A stretch of 64,000 nt of DNA from Microvirga lupini. Lineage in GTDB: Bacteria > Pseudomonadota > Alphaproteobacteria > Rhizobiales > Beijerinckiaceae. Numbering within the stretch: position 1 is the first letter of the stretch; every line of letters starts with the position of its first letter. The stretch lies in the NCBI RefSeq assembly GCF_014191055.1, contig NZ_JACHWB010000003.1, positions 558,066-622,065 on the forward strand. The letters run 5' to 3'. Shown here piece by piece: positions 39,067 to 46,968 of this stretch. The translations under genes were made by a program, and so were the position numbers. The notes under the pieces are model-generated. The model searched no databases. It had not been told where the DNA came from and saw nothing but the letters and a program-made list of their open reading frames with translations.

Positions 39067-40623
39067 ATGACCCAGACCCACGACAAGATCCTCATCATCG
39101 ATTTCGGCTCCCAGGTGACGCAGCTCATCGCCAGGCGCGTGCGCGAGGATGGGGTCTATTCGGAGGTGGTGCCGTTCCAGAAGGCGGCGGAAGCGATCCG
39201 CACCATGAAGCCCAAGGGCGTGATCCTCTCGGGCGGACCGGAATCGGTCACCACGGATGCGTCCCCCAGGGCTCCGAAGGAGGTCTTCGAGGCGGGTCTG
39301 CCGGTTTTCGGCATCTGCTACGGCCAGCAGACCATGGCGGCGCAGCTCGGCGGCGAGGTCGAGGGCGGGCACCATTCCGAGTTCGGCCGCGCCGAGATCG
39401 AGGTGCTGACCGAGAGCCCGATCTTCCAGGGCGTCTGGCAGGTCGGCAAGAAATATCCCGTCTGGATGAGCCACGGCGACCGGGTCACCAAGCTGCCCGA
39501 AGGTTTCGAGGTGCTGGCAGCCTCCGAGAACGCCCCCTTCGCGGTGGTGGCCGACGAGGAGCACCGGTTCTACGGCGTCCAGTTCCACCCCGAGGTGGTG
39601 CACACCCCGCAAGGGGCCCAGCTCATCCGCAACTTCGTGCGCGACATCGCGGGCTGCAAGGGCGACTGGACCATGAAGGCCTTCCGCGAGGAAGCCATCG
39701 AGCGCATTCGCGCCCAGGTCGGCACCGGCCGGGTGATCTGCGGTCTTTCCGGGGGCGTCGATTCCGCCGTGGCGGCGGTGCTGATCCACGAGGCCATCGG
39801 CGACCAGCTCACCTGCGTGTTCGTGGATCACGGACTGCTGCGGGCGTCCGAGGCCGAGCAGGTGGTGACGCTCTTCCGCGACCACTACAACATCCCGCTC
39901 GTCCATGTGCAGGCGCAGGACCTGTTCATCGGCGCACTCGAAGGCGTGTCCGACCCGGAGGTGAAGCGCAAGACCATCGGAAAACTCTTCATCGACGTGT
40001 TCGACGAGGAGGCCAAGAAGATCGGCGGCGCGGACTTCCTGGCGCAGGGCACGCTCTATCCGGATGTGATCGAGAGCGTCTCCTTCACGGGCGGTCCCTC
40101 GGTCACGATCAAGAGCCACCACAATGTGGGCGGCCTGCCCGAGCGCATGAAGATGAAACTCGTGGAGCCCCTGCGCGAGCTCTTCAAGGACGAGGTGAGG
40201 GTGCTCGGCCGCGAGCTCGGCCTGCCCGACGCCTTCGTGGGCCGCCACCCTTTCCCGGGGCCCGGCCTCGCCATCCGCGTGCCCGGCGAGATCACCCGCG
40301 AAAAGCTCGACATCCTGCGCAAGGCCGATGCCATCTACCTCGAGGAGATCCGCAACGCGGGCCTCTACGACGTGATCTGGCAGGCCTTCGCCGTTCTGCT
40401 GCCGGTGAAGACAGTGGGCGTCATGGGCGACGCGCGCACCTACGACCACGTCTGTGCCCTGCGCGCCGTCACCTCCATCGACGGCATGACGGCGGATTTC
40501 TACCCCTTCGACATGGCCTTCCTCGGCCGCGTCGCGACCCGCATCATCAACGAGGTTAAGGGCATCAACCGGGTCACCTACGACATCACCTCGAAGCCGC
40601 CTGGGACGATCGAGTGGGAGTAA
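39067..40623 (+). CDS. guaA: GMP synthase (glutamine-hydrolysing)
   Basis: 518 residues. The N-terminal class I glutamine amidotransferase carries the nucleophile in [10 protein letters not shown] and the His/Glu pair in FHPEVVHT. The ATP pyrophosphatase domain has the PP-loop [12 protein letters not shown]. The C-terminal dimerisation domain ends in KPPGTIEWE, the usual end of GuaA. It converts XMP to GMP, completing the pathway begun by guaB. A small YffB-like gene starts 3 bp after its stop. Confidence 0.98.
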   Translation: MTQTHDKILIIDFGSQVTQLIARRVREDGVYSEVVPFQKAAEAIRTMKPKGVILSGGPESVTTDASPRAPKEVFEAGLPVFGICYGQQTMAAQLGGEVEGGHHSEFGRAEIEVLTESPIFQGVWQVGKKYPVWMSHGDRVTKLPEGFEVLAASENAPFAVVADEEHRFYGVQFHPEVVHTPQGAQLIRNFVRDIAGCKGDWTMKAFREEAIERIRAQVGTGRVICGLSGGVDSAVAAVLIHEAIGDQLTCVFVDHGLLRASEAEQVVTLFRDHYNIPLVHVQAQDLFIGALEGVSDPEVKRKTIGKLFIDVFDEEAKKIGGADFLAQGTLYPDVIESVSFTGGPSVTIKSHHNVGGLPERMKMKLVEPLRELFKDEVRVLGRELGLPDAFVGRHPFPGPGLAIRVPGEITREKLDILRKADAIYLEEIRNAGLYDVIWQAFAVLLPVKTVGVMGDARTYDHVCALRAVTSIDGMTADFYPFDMAFLGRVATRIINEVKGINRVTYDITSKPPGTIEWE

Positions 40624-40626
40624 GCG

Positions 40627-40974
40627 TTGTCGGTGAGGCTCTACGGCATCAAGAACTGTGACACGATGAAGAAGGCGCGTGCCTGGCTCGACGCCAAGGG
40701 CGTGTCTTACACCTTTCACGATTACAAGGCCGAAGGCATCGACCGGGCGCGGCTTGAAGGCTGGGCGCGGAGCGTCGGCTGGGAGACGCTGCTCAACCGG
40801 GCGGGAACGACCTTTCGCAAGCTTCCTGATGCGGACAAAGCAGGTCTCGATGAGCATAGGGCGCTCGCGCTCATGCTCGACCAGCCGTCCATGATCAAGC
40901 GTCCGGTGCTTGAGCACGATGGGCGCATCCTCGTGGGATTCAGACCTGACTTGTACGAAGCCACGGTTCCGTAA
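40627..40974 (+). CDS. ArsC/Spx/YffB family thioredoxin-fold protein
   Basis: 115 residues with a TTG start 3 bp after guaA, so it is translationally coupled. The thioredoxin-like fold shows in VRLYGIKNCDTMKKARAWLD, with a single cysteine at the active position (NCDTMKKA), and PVLEHDGRILVGFRPDLYE near the end. The NCDTMKKA form matches YffB rather than arsenate reductase ArsC, whose active site reads NCGTSRN-like. Its role is unknown; a glutathione-linked reductase activity is assumed for the family. Not an arsenic-resistance determinant on present evidence. Confidence 0.88.
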   Translation: MSVRLYGIKNCDTMKKARAWLDAKGVSYTFHDYKAEGIDRARLEGWARSVGWETLLNRAGTTFRKLPDADKAGLDEHRALALMLDQPSMIKRPVLEHDGRILVGFRPDLYEATVP

Positions 40975-41013
40975 GAGCCCTCCTGCTCCTGCCCGTCATC
41001 CGTGCTTTCTCCC

Positions 41014-41101
41014 CGTCATGCCCTGCCTTGTGCCGGGCATCCACGTTTTCCTGCATCGGGTTCCAAAGACGTGGATGGCCGGGACGAGCCCGGCCATGAC
41101 G
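41014..41101. repeat. Palindromic intergenic repeat, type A, copy 1
   Basis: An imperfect long inverted repeat: CGTCATG...CGGGCATCCACGT on the left pairs with ACGTGGATGGCCGGGACGAG and CCCGGCCATGACG on the right. Its right half is nearly identical to 55194-55232. Sits after the YffB-like gene. Confidence 0.85.
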
Positions 41102-41107
41102 TGGTGT

Positions 41108-41218
41108 GTGTCATCCCCGGCGAGCCGAAGGCGAGAGAAGGGGATCCACACACACGCGGTGAGCCAATGCATTCCCTTCCCCTCCGGTGGCTGCGCCATC
41201 TACGGCCGGGAATGACAC
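41108..41218. repeat. Palindromic intergenic repeat, type B, copy 1
   Basis: GTGTCATCCCCGGC on the left pairs with GCCGGGAATGACAC on the right, with internal GAAGGGGA / TTCCCTTCCCC complementarity. It directly follows the type A element, and a short relative lies at 46904-46942. Confidence 0.75.
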
Positions 41219-41281
41219 CCAATCTGTCACTCCGCCTACTCGGGACAATAGCGTCGGGTGTTAGCAGCCGAGCCAAAACAA

Positions 41282-41307
41282 AAAGGCGGGCCGCCAGGCC
41301 CGCCTTT
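41282..41307 (-). terminator. Intrinsic terminator of the TRAP operon
   Basis: An 11-bp stem AAAGGCGGGCC / GGCCCGCCTTT with a GCCA loop is followed on the minus strand by TTGTTTTGG, 22 bp after the TRAP large-permease stop. Confidence 0.9.
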
Positions 41308-41329
41308 GTCGTATCTGAGACCAGCCGCG

Positions 41330-43225
41330 TTACTGGATCTTCGGCGGCTCGTCGAAGTTCAGGCCGGGGAGGCCGCCGGGTTCGCTGCCGGGGGCGCCGA
41401 GACCGGGGACCAGGAGCTCGTCGAGCTTCTTCTGCACGGCGGCCGGATCGACCGCAGGACCGGCTGACTTGTAGTGCGTGACGATGCCAGGGAAGAGGAC
41501 GACGATGGCCACCATGATGAGCTGGATCACCACGAAGGGAATGGCGCCCCAATAGATCTGACCCGTGGTCACCGGCTCCATCTTCTTGCCCGTCACGCGG
41601 TCGATATAGGGCACCTTCGGGGCCACCGAGCGCAGGAAGAACAGCGCGAAGCCGAAGGGCGGGTGCATGAACGAGGTCTGCATGTTCACGCCCATCATGA
41701 CGCCGAACCAGATCAGGTCGATGCCCAGCTTCTCGGCCGCGGGGCCGAGCAGCGGGATCACGATGAAGGCCAGCTCGAAGAAGTCGAGGAAGAAGGCGAG
41801 CAGGAAGACCAGGATGTTGACCACGATCAGGAAGCCCACCTGGCCGCCCGGGAGCGAGGTCAGCAGGTGCTCGACCCAGATGTGCCCGTTCACCCCGTAG
41901 AAGGTGAGCGAGAACACGCGGGCGCCGATCAGGATGAAGAGCACGAAGGCGGAGAGCTTCGCGGTCGCTTCCGTGGCCTGACGCACGATGGTGAAGTTGA
42001 AGCGGTTCGGGTTGTTGTCGAGCTTGCGCTTGACTGCCGCCAGGATGACCGAGCCCAGCGCGCCCATGGCACCGCCTTCGGTCGGGGTGGCGAGACCGAT
42101 GAAGATGGTGCCGAGCACGAGGAAGATCAGCAGCAGCGGCGGCACCATCACGAAGGTGGTCTGCTGGGCCATGTTCGACATGAGCCGAAGGCCGGTGAAC
42201 CGCTCGACCATGCCGACGATGAGCGCATAGATCACGCCGGCGAGGATCATCTCCATGGTCAAGGCAAGCCCTTCATAACCTTGGTTATGCAGGACCACAT
42301 AGGCGCCGATGAGAAGAACGGTGAGCACCGCCGAGATCGCGATGCGCTTGGCGCCGAGCAGCTTGTTCATGAGGGCGCAGATCAGCGCCACCACCGTGCC
42401 GACGCAGATCGTCAGGATGACGAAGTCGGCGCCCGCCTTGGTGTTGGTCTGCGACAGCACGTAGTAGCCGACCAGGCCGGAGAAGAGCACCAGGACGCCG
42501 AGCTGCCACACGCCGCGCGAGCCGTTCGGCTCACGGAAGCCGACGGCTTCCAGGGGCAGGCCGGGGGCGGCTTTCGGGTCGATCATCGAGGCAAGGAACA
42601 CGTAGCCCGCATAGAGGCCGGACAGAATAAGGCCGGGCAGGAACGCGCCCTCGTACATGTCGCCCACCGAGCGGCCGAGCTGGTCGGCCATGACGATGAG
42701 AACCAGCGAGGGCGGGATGATCTGGGCGAGGGTGCCGGAGGCCGCGATGACGCCCGAGGCGAGGCGCCGGTCATAGCCGTAGCGCAGCATGATCGGCAGG
42801 GAGATCAGGCCCATCGAGATCACGGAGGCGGCCACGACGCCCGTGGTTGCGGCGAGCAGCGCACCCACGAAGATCACCGCATAGGCGAGGCCGCCGCGCA
42901 GGGGCCCGAAGAGCTGGCCGATGGTGTCGAGCAGGTCTTCGGCCATCCCGGAGCGTTCGAGGATATAGCCCATGAAGGTGAAGAACGGGATCGCCAGCAG
43001 CACCTCGTTCGACATGGTGCCGTAGACGCGATCCGGCAGCGCCTGGAGCAGGGGCCAGGAAAGGTTGATGGTCTCCGGCGCGAGAGGCGCGAGCTCCACC
43101 GCGATGAAGAAGAACAGGAGGCCGTTGGCCGCGAGCGAAAACGCGACCGGGTAGCCGAGGAGAAGGAAGATCACCAGCGCGCCGAACATGATCGGTGCGA
43201 GGTTCTGGGCGATGAATACAGCCAT
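41330..43225 (-). CDS. TRAP transporter large permease (DctM-type)
   Basis: 631 residues, longer than the 430-residue classic DctM because of a central insertion of about 150 residues (about 225-370), a known large form. Many hydrophobic helices. Recognisable DctM features are the N-terminal FGALVIFLLLGYPVAFSLA, ESGMAEDLLDTIGQLFGPLRGGLAYAV, SGTLAQIIPPSLVLIVMADQ, and IWFGVMMGVNMQTSFMHPPFGFALFFLR near the end. It is the ion-coupled transport subunit in the inner membrane. It lies 37 bp downstream of the small permease. No periplasmic binding protein gene is adjacent, so the substrate is unknown. Confidence 0.93.
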   Translation of the reverse strand: MAVFIAQNLAPIMFGALVIFLLLGYPVAFSLAANGLLFFFIAVELAPLAPETINLSWPLLQALPDRVYGTMSNEVLLAIPFFTFMGYILERSGMAEDLLDTIGQLFGPLRGGLAYAVIFVGALLAATTGVVAASVISMGLISLPIMLRYGYDRRLASGVIAASGTLAQIIPPSLVLIVMADQLGRSVGDMYEGAFLPGLILSGLYAGYVFLASMIDPKAAPGLPLEAVGFREPNGSRGVWQLGVLVLFSGLVGYYVLSQTNTKAGADFVILTICVGTVVALICALMNKLLGAKRIAISAVLTVLLIGAYVVLHNQGYEGLALTMEMILAGVIYALIVGMVERFTGLRLMSNMAQQTTFVMVPPLLLIFLVLGTIFIGLATPTEGGAMGALGSVILAAVKRKLDNNPNRFNFTIVRQATEATAKLSAFVLFILIGARVFSLTFYGVNGHIWVEHLLTSLPGGQVGFLIVVNILVFLLAFFLDFFELAFIVIPLLGPAAEKLGIDLIWFGVMMGVNMQTSFMHPPFGFALFFLRSVAPKVPYIDRVTGKKMEPVTTGQIYWGAIPFVVIQLIMVAIVVLFPGIVTHYKSAGPAVDPAAVQKKLDELLVPGLGAPGSEPGGLPGLNFDEPPKIQ

Positions 43226-43262
43226 GGACGTGAGACTCCGAAATCAGATCAGGCGAGGGGCG

Positions 43263-43889
43263 TCAGCGCAAGACGTCGCCCGGAGGCTCGCCGCCCTTGG
43301 TGGTGCTGGTATCGGCCAACTCCGCAATCAGCCGCTCGGCCTCGGCCTCGACGGCGTTGTGGCCGGCTGTGTCGTGTTCATCGACCAGTTGGCCGTTCAT
43401 GATGGCCACCCGTTTGATCAGCTCGCTCAGCCATTGGAAGGCAAGAGAGATGAAGCCCAGCAGGATGAGGCCCTTGGCCGGCCAGATCAGCAGGCCGCCG
43501 GCATTGGAGGACACCTCGCCGGAACGGAAGGAATTGAAGAAATACGGGAAGCACAGGTAGAGCATCAGGGCCACGAAGGGCAGCAGGAAGAACAGGTGGC
43601 CGATCAGGTCGATCGTGTCGCGCCCGCGCTTCGTGAGCTTGTTCGAGATGATGTCGATGCGGATGTGCTCGTTGGCCTTGAGGGTCCAGGCCGCGCAGAG
43701 CATGAACACGGCGCCGAACAGGTACCATTGCAGCTCGAGCCAGGCATTGGACGAGACGCCGAAAATGCGCCGGATGATCGCGTTAACGGCCGAGACCAGG
43801 ATGGCCACCACGATGGCCCAGGCGGCCACCTTGCCGATGCGTTCGTTGATCGAGTCGATGACACGGGATAGCCCGAGAAGTGCCGTCAC
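43263..43889 (-). CDS. TRAP transporter small permease (DctQ-type)
   Basis: 208 residues from the GTG behind GGGGGAGA. Four hydrophobic helices lie between residues 15 and 165. SSNAWLELQWYLFGAVFMLCAAWTLKANEHIRID is the DctQ signature. A polar C-terminal extension of about 40 residues follows. It pairs with the large permease downstream, and together they need a periplasmic DctP-type protein encoded elsewhere. A longer reading frame upstream of the GTG has no family resemblance. Confidence 0.92.
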   Translation of the reverse strand: MTALLGLSRVIDSINERIGKVAAWAIVVAILVSAVNAIIRRIFGVSSNAWLELQWYLFGAVFMLCAAWTLKANEHIRIDIISNKLTKRGRDTIDLIGHLFFLLPFVALMLYLCFPYFFNSFRSGEVSSNAGGLLIWPAKGLILLGFISLAFQWLSELIKRVAIMNGQLVDEHDTAGHNAVEAEAERLIAELADTSTTKGGEPPGDVLR

Positions 43890-44188
43890 CTGTCTCCCCC
43901 TTGGAACCTGTTGGTTGAAATCTTGCGGCCTAGCTACTGGACTTGTGGCAGCCCTGCTAGAGCCGCTTTCGTCCAATGCAAGGTTTTGACGGGTCCTAGC
44001 GGGGAAATTTTCGTGCCGCAAGTAGCCTGTCTGTTAAAAGTTTAGGCAGTCCAAGGCTTTGAGGACGAACGGAAACTTACAACCTGCGACCTTTAGGCAT
44101 TTTTGCGCCTCATCGATCTTCCCAAAGGCTACGGTTGGTTTATTCCAGGGGAACTGGCGATAAGTTCCTAAGCCTCGGAGGCTTCCCC
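43890..44188. other. Divergent intergenic region of the TRAP operon and nnrU
   Basis: About 300 bp without a gene that I can support. It should hold the TRAP operon promoter on the minus strand and that of the NnrU gene on the plus strand. I see no clear operator or riboswitch. Confidence 0.35.
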
Positions 44189-44779
44189 GTGACCCTGCTT
44201 GTTCTCGGACTTGTGATCTTTCTCGGCACCCATTCCTTTAGCATGGCGAGGGCCCCCAGGGCAGCCATCATCGGCAGGATCGGGGAGGGGGGCTACAAGG
44301 GGCTGTACTCCCTCCTGTCGCTCGCCGGCATCGTCCTGGTCTCCATCGGCTACGGGCAGTACCGCGCGGCGGGCTACATTCCGGTCTGGGACCCGCCGGT
44401 CTGGACCCGGCACCTCGCGCTGCTCCTCGTCCTCGTCGCCTTTATCTGCTTCGTCGCGGCCTATCTGCCCGGCTACATCAAGGCCCGGCTCAAGCATCCC
44501 ATGCTGGCCGGCGTGAAGATCTGGGCCTTCGCGCATCTTCTCGCCAACGGCGATCTCGGGTCGATCCTGCTCTTCGGCTCCTTCCTGGTCTGGGCGGTGC
44601 TGGCCCGCATCAGCGCCAAGCGCCGGGACGTGGCGGCCCAGCATGGCGGCACGGCGGCGCCGGCCGGCTGGCGCAACGATATTCTGGCGGTCGTCATCGG
44701 CACCGCTGTCTATCTCGCCTTCGTGTTCTGGCTCCATCCCTGGCTGATCGGCGTGCCGGTTCTCCCCATGCGGGCATGA
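44189..44779 (+). CDS. NnrU family membrane protein
   Basis: 196 residues from the GTG preceded by TCGGAGG. Six hydrophobic helices; the conserved HSFSMARAPRAAIIGRIGEGGYKGLYSLLS and FAHLLANGDLGSILLFGSFLVWAV are the NnrU domain. NnrU was first linked to nitrite/nitric oxide reduction, but the family occurs widely without denitrification genes, as here. It may be related to the MAPEG/phospholipid methyltransferase-like fold family. It stands just upstream of the YfgM-like gene and der, probably with its own promoter. Confidence 0.88.
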   Translation: MTLLVLGLVIFLGTHSFSMARAPRAAIIGRIGEGGYKGLYSLLSLAGIVLVSIGYGQYRAAGYIPVWDPPVWTRHLALLLVLVAFICFVAAYLPGYIKARLKHPMLAGVKIWAFAHLLANGDLGSILLFGSFLVWAVLARISAKRRDVAAQHGGTAAPAGWRNDILAVVIGTAVYLAFVFWLHPWLIGVPVLPMRA

Positions 44780-44862
44780 AGCCTCTCGCCTTGTGCGATT
44801 GCGTGTGTTAGGCGACCCGCTTGGATTACAGGAGGCGGCCCGCGCGCCGCGTGAGAGACACG

Positions 44863-45537
44863 ATGGCTCAGAACGACGAGTTCATTCGCGAAGTCGATGA
44901 GGAATACCGCCGCGACCAGATCGCCAAGATCTGGGAGCGCTACAACGGCATCATCATTGCGGTGGTCGTTCTGATCGTGGCCGGCGTCGGCGGCTGGCGC
45001 TTCTGGCAGCACCGGCAGCTGACCCTCTCCCAGGAGGCGGCCGTACGTTACGAGGAGGCGCTTCGCCTGTCCTCCGACGACAAAGGGCAGGAAGCTCAGG
45101 CTGCCCTCGAGAACGTCGTGAAGGAGGATTCCGGCACGGGTTATGCCATGCTGGCCCGCTTCCGCCTGGCGGCCGAACTCGGCAAGCAGAACGCGGAGAA
45201 CGGTGCTTCGGCCTTCGATGCGCTGGCCAATGACGGCTCCGTGCCCGCGCTCTGGAAGGACCTCGCGAAACTTCGCGCCGCGTGGCTTCGCCTCGACACG
45301 GCCGAACCGGCCGCCCTGCGCCAGACCATCGAGCCGCTGGCCGCGCCGGTCAATGCGTGGCGCCATTCCGCGCGGGAACTCTTGGGTCTGTCCGGTCTTA
45401 AGGCCGGTGACATGGATTATGCCGGCCGCTGGTTCGACCAGATCGCCGCCGACCGCGAGACGCCCTCTGCCCTGAGGCAGCGCCTTGCCGTCTACACGGC
45501 TCTCGTTGCGGGCGGTCCGGTTCAGGCGACCCAGTAG
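44863..45537 (+). CDS. YfgM-like tetratricopeptide membrane protein
   Basis: 224 residues from the ATG of [21 protein letters not shown] short cytoplasmic N-terminus precedes one membrane helix ([20 protein letters not shown], residues 28-47), then a periplasmic helical region with TPR-like repeats ([28 protein letters not shown]-like). Homologues next to der, such as E. coli YfgM, interact with the Sec translocon and periplasmic chaperones. The gene ends 13 bp before der, as in other proteobacteria, which supports the assignment. Confidence 0.85.
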   Translation: MAQNDEFIREVDEEYRRDQIAKIWERYNGIIIAVVVLIVAGVGGWRFWQHRQLTLSQEAAVRYEEALRLSSDDKGQEAQAALENVVKEDSGTGYAMLARFRLAAELGKQNAENGASAFDALANDGSVPALWKDLAKLRAAWLRLDTAEPAALRQTIEPLAAPVNAWRHSARELLGLSGLKAGDMDYAGRWFDQIAADRETPSALRQRLAVYTALVAGGPVQATQ

Positions 45538-45550
45538 GATAGGACAAGAC

Positions 45551-46894
45551 ATGACGCCCACCGTCGCCATTGTCGGGCGGCCGAATGTCGGCAAGTCGAC
45601 TCTGTTCAACCGTCTCGTCGGCAAGAAGCTGGCGCTCGTGGACGACCGCCCTGGCGTGACCCGCGACCGGCGCGAGGGCGAGGCGCGCCTCGGCGACCTC
45701 GAGTTCCGCATCATCGACACGGCGGGCCTCGAGGAGGCGACGGAGGAATCGCTCCTCGGCCGCATGCGCGCCCAGACCGAAGCCGCCATCGCGGATGCCG
45801 ACGTGATCCTCTTCGTGATCGATGCCCGCGTGGGGATTCTCCCGGCCGACCGGCCCTTTGCCGAGATGGTGCGCCGCTCCGGCAAGCCCGTGATCCTCAT
45901 CGCCAACAAGGCCGAGGGCGCGGGCGGCATGGCGGGCGCCTACGAGGCCTTCGGGCTGGGCCTGGGCGATCCCGTGCCGCTCTCCGCCGAGCACGGCGAG
46001 GGCATGGCCGATCTCTTCGAGGCCCTGATGCCTCACTTCTCCCATCCGGACGAGATGGAGGACGAGGACGATCCGAACAAGCCCCTTCAGGTGGCCATCG
46101 TCGGGCGCCCCAACGCGGGCAAGTCCACCCTCATCAATCGCATGGTGGGCGAAGACCGCATGCTCACCGGACCCGAGGCCGGCATCACCCGCGATTCCAT
46201 TTCGCTCGATTGGGAATGGCGCGGACGCGCAATCAAGCTGTTCGACACGGCAGGTATCAGAAAGCGCGCCCGGGTCGAGGACAAGCTCGAAAAGCTCTCG
46301 GTGGCCGATGCGCTGCGCGCCGTGCGCTTTGCCGAGGTGGTGGTCATCCTCCTTGATGCCACGATCCCGTTCGAGAAGCAGGATCTCACCATCGTCGATC
46401 TGGTGGAGCAGGAGGGCCGCGCTCTCGTGATCGGCCTCAACAAATGGGATCTCGTGGCCGACCAGAAGGGACTGCTCAGCGATCTGAAGGAAAAGGCCGC
46501 CCGCCTGCTGCCGCAGGTGCGCGGCGCTCCGGTCGTTCCCCTGTCGGGGCTCGCCGGCAGCGGCATCGACCCGCTCATGAAGGCGGTGCTGCACGTCTAC
46601 GAGAAGTGGAACACCCGCATCTCCACCGCGCGGCTCAACCAGTGGTTGTCCGAGGCCATCGAGGCCAACCCGCCCCCGGCTGTCTCGGGCCGTCGCATCA
46701 AGATCCGCTACATGACGCAGATCAAGTCGCGCCCGCCGCACTTCGCCGTCTTCGGCAACCAGCTCGACGCCCTGCCGAAGAGCTACACCCGCTATCTCGT
46801 CAACGGCATCCGCGAAGCCTTCGACCTGCCGGGCACGCCGATCCGCGTGTCCCTGCGCATGGGTCAGAACCCGTTCGACAAAGAGCGGAAGTAA
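45551..46894 (+). CDS. der: Ribosome biogenesis GTPase Der (EngA)
   Basis: 447 residues with two tandem GTPase domains. The first has [14 protein letters not shown] (residues 8-21), DTAGLEEAT and NKAEG; the second has [26 protein letters not shown] and NKWDL. A C-terminal KH-like domain follows ([33 protein letters not shown]). Der is needed for 50S subunit maturation. It follows the YfgM-like gene in the same transcript and ends at a palindromic repeat. Confidence 0.98.
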   Translation: MTPTVAIVGRPNVGKSTLFNRLVGKKLALVDDRPGVTRDRREGEARLGDLEFRIIDTAGLEEATEESLLGRMRAQTEAAIADADVILFVIDARVGILPADRPFAEMVRRSGKPVILIANKAEGAGGMAGAYEAFGLGLGDPVPLSAEHGEGMADLFEALMPHFSHPDEMEDEDDPNKPLQVAIVGRPNAGKSTLINRMVGEDRMLTGPEAGITRDSISLDWEWRGRAIKLFDTAGIRKRARVEDKLEKLSVADALRAVRFAEVVVILLDATIPFEKQDLTIVDLVEQEGRALVIGLNKWDLVADQKGLLSDLKEKAARLLPQVRGAPVVPLSGLAGSGIDPLMKAVLHVYEKWNTRISTARLNQWLSEAIEANPPPAVSGRRIKIRYMTQIKSRPPHFAVFGNQLDALPKSYTRYLVNGIREAFDLPGTPIRVSLRMGQNPFDKERK

Positions 46895-46903
46895 CTCGCC
46901 GCA

Positions 46904-46942
46904 GTGTCATCCCCGGCCGGAGCGCAGCGGAGGGGATGACAC
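46904..46942. repeat. Palindromic intergenic repeat, type B, short copy
   Basis: GTGTCATCCCC and GGGGATGACAC form perfect 11-bp arms about a 17-nt centre. It sits between the converging ends of der and the MHYT-GGDEF-EAL gene and could act as a terminator for both. The arms match the outer arms of the longer element at 41108-41218. Confidence 0.85.
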
Positions 46943-46968
46943 TGAGGTCGAGGTCTATCGTGGCGGCT

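Noticed and set aside
39009..40559. Plus-strand frame of 516 codons overlapping guaA
   Set aside because: Same strand as guaA but in another frame, with Arg/Gly/Pro-rich content. guaA is complete and in its normal frame.
38983..40917. Minus-strand open frame of 644 codons
   Set aside because: Antisense to guaA and its YffB-like neighbour; biased composition and no family.
40627..40974. Arsenate reductase
   Set aside because: The active-site region reads NCDTMKKA as in YffB, and no other ars gene is nearby.
41474..43402. Plus-strand open frame of 642 codons
   Set aside because: Antisense to the TRAP large permease; acidic and His-rich shadow sequence.
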